Assembly (NCBI GenBank): GCA_020718905.1
Contig: DYRD01000019.1
Location: 1 to 37,513, forward strand
Direction of reading: 5' to 3'
DNA from: Syntrophus aciditrophicus
GTDB lineage: Bacteria; Desulfobacterota; Syntrophia; Syntrophales; UBA8958
DNA: 37,513 nucleotides
The notes under the pieces were generated by a model, which saw only the letters and a list, made by a program, of their open reading frames with translations, searched no databases and was not told where the DNA came from. A program made the translations under genes and the position numbers. Positions 22,701 to 34,700 of this stretch are shown here, piece after piece; the first letter of the stretch is position 1, and the number at the start of each line of letters is the position of its first letter.

Positions 22701-25700
22701 GCCTGTTCATGCGTCGTCAGGAACAAATGCACATTAAATACCGGCAGATATTCCCAGGAACGCCCGCCATGATGAAAGACCGTCGTATCCGGAACAAGGC
22801 CGTGATGTTCCAAAGAACGAAGCGCCCTTTCTCCCGTATCCTCATCATTCTCGGAGATCAACACCAGCCGCAAATGCTCCCCGAAGATCTCCTTCAATCT
22901 CTTTAAACGGCCGAAAGCCGCGCCCTTGGGATAATAGTCATTTTTGTGTTCTTCCTGATACTTCGCGTATTCCATCGGCCTGGTTGCGTAAACTTCTGCG
23001 GAATCCTTGATATCCAAAACAACCCGCGACGAGAAACCGATAATGATCCGCATCCTTGTTCCGGCATCCAAACAGCAAATGCCAACCTCATCGGTCACCA
23101 AAGGATATTCGATATGCGTACGCTCATGACTAAGGATGCGTTCTTGGGACCCTTGAGAAAAGGCATCAAAAACAGGATATGTTTTGATCTTGCCGTCAAT
23201 AACTTCAGCGATCACGGTATCATGATCGAATGGCGGCGCCCGGCCGCGAAACGCTGAACTGATGACTTCTTCATAAACAGGGTCATACGCCCTGGAAAGT
23301 TTTCTATTGCCTGTTCGCTCGCCTTCTTCATGGGCCGCGAAGATCGTTCCTATGCTCAACGCCTTGCGATCGGAGGGATTGCTGTCCGTGAGCTGACCGG
23401 CCGTCCGCGCGAACAGGTCGCCGCGGCGCTGGCCGTTATCCGCGAAGATCCCCATCAGCCGGGCGATCTCGTACCTTGGCATTCCGGCCTTTGCCCAATA
23501 GCGGGCCGCGCGGTCCATTTCATCACGGATACCGCCGATCATCATCTGGCCGGGGTCATCCGTATTAAACGTAACCGCCTTGATCAGGAAAGAAAGGTCC
23601 CGTCCGTTGACACGGAATCCCTGACGGACGATCTCAAGGAACGGCCCCTTGGACCCGGGGTTCAGTTCAATGAATGTCCCCTGGTCCGCCAGCTTGCGGG
23701 CAGTCCAATACGCCAAATCAAAAAGTTCCCGCGCCGTCAACAGCGGCTCGCGCAAGACAACCAGCGGGTTCTCCTGCTCTGACACCTCATAAACAGCCCT
23801 GGCCCGAACACCCGCCATATCGATGGCAACATTTCCCTCATTCGCGACCTTTCTTAACCAGGCAAGGGTTTTTTCCAGTTCATCACGGTTGACAGATTCA
23901 CAGGCCTGAAAGATCTCGCCGGAAAGCGGCCGCATGACCGCCTTGATATGGCCGACCGCCGCAACGCCAAGATCATCAACAGCTTCATGGACATAGCGGA
24001 TCGCGGTCACAATATCATGCCCTTTGCCCTTGACCGCATCCCAATCCTCGGCCACATGATATGTTGAAGCAAGCGGAGGATGTGTCCGTCCGTATTCCCT
24101 GAGACGGTCCGCGATCGGGCGAAATCTCGACGGAGGACATCCGACTTCCAGGGACGCCGCATCCCAGCCGCGGATGAAAGACTGCAACTGCGGATCCGCC
24201 TCAAGCGCCTCGATGATCCAGCCCAACTGATCGGCAAGCACCTGATCGGTCTCGCGTTTGCGGAAAACAACGCCAATATTGACCTTGAGCCCCGGGAATT
24301 TCTGTTCCCCGCGCTGCGCCGCGCGGGCGGCCCCCTGGAGCATGGCCCGCACGCTGTCCCGGTCATACTTGGGCTGAATGCGGATCTCCAGATGGCTGTT
24401 CTGGGCGAACTTTTCGACGATGCGGTCCACATACCACTCTGTCATCAGTCCCAGGTCCGCCGCCGACATGACCCCGCCCTTGACGCTTTGTTTCAGCACC
24501 GTGGCATAGCGGTCATAGGCACAGAGGAAATCAATGAACGGGATCTTCTGGCCGTCATAAGGCGCGTCGCTGACAAGCGAAAAGAAGATATGTTTCAACC
24601 CCAAAAGATATTCGGCGTGCTCGAACTGCCCCTTCATCTGCCGTGCCAGGAACAAAAGCCTGTTTAGATCCGTCCCTTCAAGATCATGGCCGTTCCAGTC
24701 AAGATACGGTGTTGTCAACTCCAGCGCCCGGCGCTCGGGATACAGCATGCCGAGAAAATCTTCCGAAAGTCCCGGCGGCAACACCGCATCCCCGGTCGCG
24801 AGAGCCCACAAGTCATCAATAGACAATTGGGCCTCAATATGCCCGTGATTGTCCGCCAGCCGCTCTCCATGTTTCAACCACCAAAGATCCCCGTTCTCCG
24901 GCCGCGACAGATCCTGCTCAGCCGCCGCAAGCCAGCCGAGCGCGGCGCGGTCGTTCTGCCCCGAGGCAAGAGACTCATTGACAGCCTTCCTGTACTCCAA
25001 CGCGAAAGATCCCAGCGCTTCGGAAGAACCGGGCGCCTTGTCCGCGAGCGCCCGAAAAGAAGCAATACCAGGCAATGAAGCCTGAAGAATATCCTCAAGG
25101 ACTTCGCGCGTCGCCGTAAGCCCGACAGCGTCGCCATACGGCTTTCCTTCTTTCACCAGAAGTCCTGTCTTTTCAAGAATAAATATACGATACACCTTTT
25201 CCCATAAGGCCAGGCCCTGCGGCACATGTCTTTGCCCGAAGATGACCGCAGGATCGTTCGCGGGAACAGAGGCGGGAGGACCTCTCTGTTGTTCACGCAG
25301 GTCAGTGACCTTCTTTTGATATGCCTGGAGATCCGGGAAGAACCGGCGGTCTTCCGGCGTGAACTTGCCATTGGTCTCCATCCATTCGACCAGCAGGACC
25401 GCCGCGACCCCGGTCTTTTCTGACAGGACCTTTTCCGTATCCTCCCAAACCTTCCGGGTCCAATCTTTTGTCCAAAGCTCCCAGATCTTCGGCAGATGCT
25501 GTCCAAGGAATAATGCGATCTGCTCAATGTCATGATAACGCAGGCGGCTCACCAGTTCGCGCAACTTGAGGCCGGGATAAGAACCGTCCCGTCCCTCGTC
25601 ATAAACGCCCGACAGCAACTGATCGACCAGCATCTTCATCCGCATCAGTTCCCGCTGATCGGAAGACACAGCAAACCTTGCGGCGGCCTGCGGCCCCAGC

Positions 25701-28700
25701 ATTTCACCCGCGATATCCCGGCGCAACAATTCATGCTCATGGTTGAAAACGATCCCCGCGCGACGAGGCGAGAAATAAAAGGCCTTGATATCCGCGCCTT
25801 TCCGGCGCAAGAGAGGCGCCAGATAAGAATGAAAAGCGCCCCGCAACACCACCGCGCGGCTGCCTGCAGGCAACGCCAAAAGCTGGCCCATCAGCCGCGT
25901 GTCCCTGGACATCAGGCTCTTCCGCTCGAACGCCTGGCCCTTCTCTGCCGCTTCACACGCCGGCCCGAGCCGCCCTTCCATAAAGTGATCCAGGGCCTGA
26001 TAAAGTGCCGCGTCACTCTGGCGGTCCTGTTCATCGCTCTCAGCCGTATCCTCGTCGGCAACATTGAGGTTCAGCCGCAAGCCCATGGCTGTGGCGACGC
26101 GTAAACATTCAACGATCATCCACAAGCTTTGAGGATTTTCCGGAACGATCTGTTCACTGAACAGATCTTCCATCACCCCGTGATCAGCCATCCTGGAAGG
26201 AGAAAGATCGCCGCTCAGGACCCGACCCATCACATCTTTTTCCACCGGATGAAGCTGTTCAATAAAGACCACGCCCTGATCCCCCGCCCAACGAAGGGCA
26301 TCCTGGAACATCTGCCGCGTGAACTCCGGACGGTCATGGATCTCCCAGACAAAACGGATCTCGGCGTTGCCACCGGATAAAGACCGAAGCTGTTCTTCCA
26401 TGCGGCCGCGGATAAAATCCTTGATCTTCTCGATGCTCCGCTCGGGCCCCCACCACTTTGCACTCTTGGCCAACACCTGATGTGTCCCGAAACCGGAACG
26501 GTCCTTGTGGCCACCGCCCCACGCCACCCCGCCGGGGCCATTGAGGGCCGGAGCAGACACGTCCAGACCGTCCGCTTCGATGCCGCGCGCCAAAAGGAAC
26601 GTGGTAGTCCCGTCGGCCTGCTGTTGATAATGGACCAACACGCGTTGACCGAACAAATGCCGGGCGTTGAGCTCAGCGAAAGCCATTTTATGTACGGACA
26701 AGCCCGCCGCATACGCGGACTTGACCTCAAAAAAGAAGACCGGTTCGGAACTTTCCAGGAACGCGTTGATCGAAAGGTCTGCCTGCCGGATAACCTCTTC
26801 GGCGAACAGCATGAACTTGCCGTCCCCTGCCTGGGCCAGCAAGACGGAAAGCTCTTCCATCAGCATCCGGATATCCTTCGCCCGGGCGAGAAGGCCGATC
26901 ACACTGGCAAGCGCCTGACGGCCGGCCGGGTCCTGAAGAACATAAGGCCCGAGGAGATTAAGCCAATCCGCGGCCCTGGCAATGTCGGCGAAGTCACCTG
27001 GCTTGAACGCCTCGGGGAACAGCATCTGATATTTGTCCCCGAAAAGAGCAACGGCCCGGATCAAATTAAACGCTTCATCGCCGGTCCCGAAAAAGTCCGC
27101 GGCCAAAGCCCCCGCCGGATACACATCCGCGTCAGGGCCCGGGAACAACAAATGATTGTTGATGATCACCGCTCCCTGGCGTACCCACTCGTTGACGCGT
27201 CCCGCGACATCCGCGGGCCACGCATGATGGTCGAAGATCAGGATATGGTCAAAACCCTCTTCCCCCCGGCGCGTATACCGGCCAAGCGCGGGGAACCTCA
27301 CATCAAGGACAACAAGAGCCGTCTCTCCAGCGGAACGAAGCGCCATCAATGCCTGATGGTCAGCCTCAAGAAAGCCTTTGTCCTCGGTCTCGCTGACCGG
27401 GAAAACAAGGATATTGAGCATCCCGAGGCCCGTGACGGCCGGATCATTAACGGCTTTAGCGGGGGCGCTGATGATCTGCCACGGCCGGCCGATCTTGTCC
27501 GCTTCCAGCATGAACCGGCGAACAACGGCGGAAGAGGCACTGATCGAATCCGCGTCCATGGCATAGTGGCCGGCATGATGGCCGGCAACAACCACAACGC
27601 CGGCATTCGCCGCAATGCGCTCGATCTTCTTTTCCACAAGCGCCTTGACCGCATAGATCGGGCTGTCCTTATGTGCCCACAACGCCCGGACCTGGGCGGC
27701 TGTGCTCATGGCGCCGCGCGGCTTCATCAGCGGCGTTGTCAAAAGCCGAACCTCCTCTGAGTTCATCCGGGTCACAGGCAAAAGCCCTGTCCCGCCCGTC
27801 ACAACAGCCAGGCGCCGCTTTTGCTCTTGTGCAACATCCCCGGGCATCACCCCGACCGCACGCGCCACATCGATGCGAAGGGCCTGGGCTTTTTCATACT
27901 GCGCCCGCGCCCGGCCGAGACTGTCCGCGTTCAAGCCCGCGACATGATCGCCCATTTCCCTGGAAAGCTGATCCTCTGATTTTAACAACCCGAGGCTGTT
28001 CACAAGCCGCTGGGCCTGAAACGGCGTGAGGCTTTTCAAAAACTCGAAAGAAGGAGCGCTCAAAACGCCTTCAAGCCCGTCGCGCAAAAGCCCCCAGGCA
28101 CCCTGCCACACGGTATGTTCCGACGGATAATCGGCTTCCTTCACCAGAAGGCGAGACGTCCTCAACCGCGCTGTCATGGCATGGGCAAGGTCTTTGTCCC
28201 CGGCCTCGGCGACCGCGGGCATCAAGCAGAGGCCGGCCCTTTGCTGTGCTTCCAGGGAAGCCCATTGTTCCGGCGTATGAAGATGTCCGCGAAGCCATCC
28301 GATCCGACTCTCAAAAGGCTCTGCCTCATTGATACCGACGACGCCGGTGATCGCGAACAGCAATTCCGCCATATGACGCGCCATGATCATGGAAATATAT
28401 TGTTCTCCCTCCCCGGAAGACTTCACGAAAAGAAGTTGTCCCGACGACAACAGCGCCCCGGACTGCCCGAAATCCGCCAGCAGGACAATGGCCAGCTTCA
28501 CGCTCCCAAAGACCTTCTTGGAATCACGGACAAAAAGGAACATTTGCTCAAGTAACGCGGCATAAAGCGCCCGGACTTCCCTGGCGGCCCCATCTTCCGA
28601 CGACAACCCATACTCCAGGCGCCACATGATCCTGATCATCTGGCCCTGATAATACGGCCTGACCATCCTGATAAACTCATCCCACTTCACCCGGACGATC

Positions 28701-31700
28701 CTGGAAGACAGGTCCTTGACCTGGTCCGCCAGTTCATGCTCATATTCCTCTGCCCTCTTGAACAGATGGATATCCGAAAGAAGCTGCGTAAGGTCAGCAT
28801 CCGTAATATGGGACAGATATTCCCGCTGGCGGCCTGCCAAGCCTTCCACCGGCGATCCGGAAAGATCCCTGGAGCTCTCCGCTTCAAAAAAACGATACTG
28901 CTGTAATTGAGACGGGAGCAGGAAGCGATGGAGCGGCAGCAGCTTGGCGAAACGGCCCGGATGCTGGGTATGGATCGGCATCACATATTTGGCCTGAACC
29001 CGCCGCATAAAATCATGAATGAGCTCATACTCCTCGATGTGCGGAGAAACATACAGCTCTTCCCAGACCATATCGTATTTCTCGATCCACATATCGATCT
29101 TCTCGTGCAGGGCCTCCATATCGGGGCTGAAGAGAGCGCCCAGCGAATAAACGAACGGCGCGTCCGGCGGCGGCAGGATGGTATCAAACTCATTAAGCTG
29201 GGCGATCGAAAGCATGACAATACAACGGCCCTGATTGGCGCTTTGCGACAGCCATTCGGAGGTGACCATGCGCTCCGGCGGAAGCCTGCCGTAAAACTCG
29301 TCCTCGATCGACATTTTCCGGCGGGTCTTGGCGCCGGACTTATCCGTGGCAAGCCCGAACATCTCGTAGAAATATTTCGCGATCCCGTGGCCCCACTTGC
29401 GTTCCGGCACATGGAACCTGATCGTTGCGTCGCGCAGCACATCAGGGACATCATACCCCTCCTCGCGCAACGCCATAAGGAACCTTGCCATGGCGACGGG
29501 GATGACCCAGAACCGGCCGCTCTCCTTCGCCAGCTGATGCCAGCTGATCTGCCGGTTAATATAATGCCAGGAACAGCTGGCAAAGACCGGCTTGTCTTTC
29601 GCCCGGTCAATGATCTGCCGGGCGAGTTCCATATACTCAGCCTCGCTGCCGATCCGTGTCCGGCGTTCGGGAGAGACCGTACACCCTTCGGTCATCAGGA
29701 CCAGGATATCCGGGTCTTCAACGATACGCCTGATGAACGCTTCGGTCGCCGCGCGGTCATGGCTCTGGATCGTCAGGTCACCGGTATAAACCACCTTGCC
29801 GGCGGGCGTCTGGACAATGAACGCTTCCGCCGGAATGGAATGGCCCACGCGGACAGGCGTGATCATGAACGGCGAACCATTGATCGTGAATTCTTCCCCG
29901 GCGCGATAGGTCATGATATTGCGCGGCACGCGCGGGTATGGCCGCTGGGCCATGTTGGTCCGGTCCTTGATATGGGTATACTCGGACCGCAGCCCGCTCG
30001 GTGAAAGGAACTCGAACGCCTGCATGGCGGCCTTTGTTTCAACCGACATGATGACCAGCACATCAGGATCCAGGGCGTACAAGCTCTCGATATGGTCCAG
30101 ATGGGCATGCGTGATAAGGACCGCGCGGACCCCGTTCGACTCAAACGCCATCCATCCGGTCTTTCGCTGGAACATATCCCCGCGGATCATATCCGGAAGC
30201 CAGGGAAGGATCCCGGACTCCATACTGCCTTCAACCGATTCCACGATCTTGAACCCGCCCCATCCGGAGAAAAGCTCATCCCAGTTGCGGGTGGCCCCTC
30301 CCATATCCATAAAGATGCGCGACCCATTCATCTCAAGTTCAACAATATTCCCGGCGATCCTGTCGGTGCGGCTGTAAATGGTTATCTTCCCGGCAACCTT
30401 GGGAATGATCCCGGCGGACTGCGGACCAAGGAGCTTTCCGCCGAATGTTCCGGCCATAAAAGCAACGGGCTGAAGACGGAACAGCTCCACCAGCCTCTCT
30501 CGCACGGAGGGGTCCTGCTGGCGAGGGATCAGCGCCGTCAATTCCTTGCTGAACATATCCCTTAACGCCGCGACAGAACTTTTCAGGTTCCTGACCGTCA
30601 CCGGCCTCCCCCAGGAGATCACCCGCTGGATCTTCTGCTGAAGGCTCGCAAGCCCCTGTTCCAGCACAGAAGCATCTTCCAGTTCATACCGGCCGGCCAA
30701 CGCCCTGGCCTCGGCCTCGCTCGCGGGCAACGCTGGATAAAGCTTCAAAAGGCTTTTAAACTGCTCCTCCAACGGCTTGTCCTGCTGCAGGGATCCGACC
30801 CTTCCCTCGGGAGCGCTGACCCGCTCATGCTCCAAAGAATAAAATACCTGCCGATCCTTCCAGAAAATATTCCCTGTCAAAAAGGCCGGGATACCCAAAG
30901 GATACTGCCGCTGTAAATACGCCACCAACGACTGCCGGGCATTCAGGGCGCTCTCCGACGACCCATCATCCGAAACAAAGACGACCGGCAAACCTCCCAG
31001 GATCAGGCCTTCGATCCAGGGCCACATCCTCTCATCAAGCGCGCCGAGAACGGCTCCGCCCAACCCAAGGGCGCCAACAGGCCCGGAAACCAGCGCCGCC
31101 GCCGTTTCCCGCGGAAGTGCGGGCGCCTTGACTGCCGCGTGACGCGCCAACGGGGCGAGGATCTCTTCTGCCGTAGCGCCCCGCTCCTTCGCGTCGCGGA
31201 CAAATAACCCCACCTCGGACAAAACACCCGATGTCGTCTTGTCCGTTAACCAACGCCGCTGTGTTTCATCCATTGTCTCAACGATCGCGTGATCGATCGC
31301 CGGACGGATCACGGCGCCCGACAACCGGCCTTCCAGCGCGTCGGCGGAAACGCCCGCCGACACGACGGCATTCGCCCGGGGATCCGCCGACGATGTGAGG
31401 ATGCCGCGCACACGCCCGATAAAATCTGTATCTCCAAAAGCCAGCAAGATATCATCATAACGCTCCTTGTAAGGAGACATCATTTCCGGAAGGGTCTTTT
31501 TCTTTTCAATGCGAATGACCGAAGAAGTCGCGTTCGATCCGGCAAAAACCGGAGGAAGAACGCCTTCAAGATGGGAATAAAAACGATACAATGTCTTATG
31601 AATACTTCCGGCGGCATCAACAGCGACGGACGCCGGGATATCGGCGGGAAAGATCATGAGGAACCCCGGCGGCGCTTGCGGCCGGTTAGCCTTAAGAAGC

Positions 31701-34700
31701 GCAATGACCATCCGAGTGTCAATATCTTTAAGGAACGCGCGCACCATCACGCGAGCCTCTGAACGGGTCTTCACCTTGCCGTCACGGACAAAACTTCCGG
31801 TCAGGGTCATGACAAGGTCCCTCCACGCCCAACTGCCGACAACACGGCGAAAGATCGCCCGCGCCAGGCCATCGCGCGCGCGAACAAGCTCGGCCGGTTC
31901 GGCAAGGCCCAACCGCTCCGACAACCCAAGCCGAAACATCTGTCCGCGATAATAACGGGCCAGTTCATAAACCTTATCGCTGATATCATCCGGATGGGTC
32001 GAGTCTGCCCGTTCAGGGTATGTGAATATCCTGGCCCGGCGTTTCACCCCGGCCATCAGCTCGCGCACTTCCTGCTCCATCCGGACAGAAGTCCTTGTCT
32101 GAGAAAGGCCTTCCAGAAGCCCCCAGGCCTCGGCGCGGCTAAGGCTCTTGAGGAACGCCAGCTCATCATCCTTCAGGACCCCCGCCGGGACAGGCAGTTC
32201 CAGCCCGGCTTCCCGCGTCAGAAGCGCGCATGGTTTCGCGTATAACGGCGCGATCGAATGGGCCTGAGGCGCGCTGCGCGCCAGGACCGCACGGCTAAAA
32301 GAATTGCGGTCCAGGCAATGCACCGCCAGTACATTAGCGGGCGCCGCGTCCCTGATCATGTCAAAGGACTGGGCTTCCAGCAAATGGCCGGAAGCGTGTA
32401 TCCCGTATTTCCTGACGCGTTCTCCGCGAAGACCGAATTCTTTCATCCACGCCTCGACCTTGCTCTCGGAAATGGTCATTTCCAGGTTCCACGGCTCTCC
32501 GTGAGAATGGATCCAGGAAACCCCTTCATTGACCGGCACCATCCCCAGGATCTCTCCGACCTCATGCGTATTGAGGACCAAGAGGATCTTTCCGCGCTGT
32601 TTGCGGGCCTCATCCTTGCGTATGATCATTGCCGCAAGCCGCGGGTCGGCAAAGATAGCCTGCTCAAAACAACGGTAATCACCCTCGGGGTCATACTGGC
32701 CCGTCCGCTTGCGGACCTGATAGATCCTGAGGCCTTCCGCCCCGTGGATATCAAAAATATCATGATCTTCCGGCCGGAAAGTCTGAGCCACTTCAAGCAG
32801 ACGCAGAAGATCAACACTCTCCAAAGACAGGATCGCTCCCCGAATGATCTCAAAAGACTCCCCCTGCCCGGCGATAGCAGCCCCCTCTTTCTTCCCTCGG
32901 CGCTGGCGGTTCATCTCATTCGACACCTTGTCCATCAACTCCTGCCACTGGCCGCCATCTTTTGCCAACACCGTGATCCAGGCAAAGAACGCTTTCTTCA
33001 ATTCAGGCATTTCTCCTGCGATCAACCGGACCCATTCCTTCTTCCCGGGCCGTTTCATGACAGAGAGAACATCCCCCTCAAGGCCGTTGTCCGGCATCTT
33101 GATAAAGATCTTCAATAACGGAACCCCCAGCGATGCCGGGACTTTTTCCAGCGCCTTCAACAGGAACGCGCCAGCAAAAACGTCCGCCCCCTGAGCGTAA
33201 GGAAGATCCCTGACCATGATCCCGCTCTTGTCAAGGGAGGCCGTCCACTCTCCGAAACCGTTCTTCCTTAAATGGGTCCTGACCGCGGCTTCACGCGTCA
33301 TTTCTAAAAGATAGGCTTCCTTGGCATTGATGACCAAAGCACGCCCGCGGCTGTTCGCCGCCTGCCAAATATTCCGCATACGGGCCAGGTTCAGGAAATT
33401 AAAATTCACGACCGCAAGCTGGTCCGCGGCAGCCTCGAGCACCTCTTGCGCGCGCGGGACAATGCTCATTTCCGTCGCTGTTTCGTGCGGCTTGGCAAAA
33501 TTCGTCCCCTCCGCGATCATGGCCACCACCCCGAGCTTGCGGGCCTCACTCGTAAAACCTTCCGTCCATTGCCCGTAGGAACGCATCTTCCCGTCGGGAT
33601 CCTGGTCCCAGTTGGCACGAAGATCCCCGGTATAAGCGATCCAGCCCGCATCAGTACGGATCAAAAACGCGGCCGATCCCGCCGCCGAATGGTCGACCCT
33701 CTTGGGAAGGACCGTCATCGCCCCGACCTGGAACGGGACATCATAATCAAAAACGCGGATCTCGCGGCGGACAGAAACGCCGGTCTCGCGGTCCTCAAAA
33801 GAAAGAAGTTCCTTGCTGATGTCCGCGCCCGCGGCATCAAGGGTCGTCATCACCGCCCAGGACTCGGGACTGACATAAACAGGGATATCACTGCGCACAT
33901 AAGCCAGGTTGCCGATATGGTCCTGGTGAAAATGACTGATCAAAATGGCGTCGACCGGCGCCGGGCCCTGGATCTTCATCGCTTCTTCCGTCAGGTCATT
34001 CCGGAAAAACCCCTTGATCCTGGGAAGGAAGCCGTTAAGGAGCATATCGCGAATGCCCTGGTGCACGGTCCTGGGCCTCATATACCTGGCGGAATACATC
34101 TTCGACGCGCGCTCTCCCGCCGCACCGGGATCAATGAATATCCTCGTCGGAGCCCCTGGAACAGGGCCGGATTCAACAAGAGTGCCTCCCATGCCGACCT
34201 CATCACCGCCATAATAAAGGACCCTGGTCGTCGACTCGCGCGGCATGACCGTCTCCGCCTCCGCCCCCAGCATTTCTCCCTGCCGGACAGCCTCCCTGAA
34301 AAGTTCAGGCTGAAGGACATAACGCCAGCGCAGCGCCGACACAGCCGCATCCTTCGTTTCCCCGCCGACAGACAAGTCCCCGGCCAGGCGCTCTGTTTCA
34401 ACAATGAATATTTGCCGCATCCGCTGGACGCTGATGCGCATCAACGCCGGGGTCACCTCCAGCGCGTATTGCCTGAGCCTGGACGCCTGCGCACGCAGCT
34501 CCTCGAGGGACATCCCGTCGGGAACATCCTTCTTTTTCATCCCGAGGGATGCGAGATAATCAAGGCGATCATCGGCATGCCTCTGGAGTGAATGCCGCTT
34601 GGAGTGCTCCAGCAAGGCCTCGGTCTTGCGGTTGATCCGCCAGATATCCGCTAGGTTGAACCGCGCGAACGCCGCGACGAGATCATTAAGGAGCCGTTCC

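Noticed and set aside
26480-27760. Plus-strand open frame (426 codons) opposite the DHH domain
   Set aside because: Antisense to clear DHH-DHHA1 motifs; no motif or ribosome site of its own.
30955-31030. Cof-type HAD domain at VVFVSDDG (about residue 2165)
   Set aside because: Lacks the DxDG nucleophile upstream and other HAD motifs; kept only as an unassigned block.
33446-34591. Plus-strand open frame (381 codons) opposite RNase J-like domain 1
   Set aside because: Shadow of a conserved domain on the other strand; composition and lack of motifs indicate it is not a gene.
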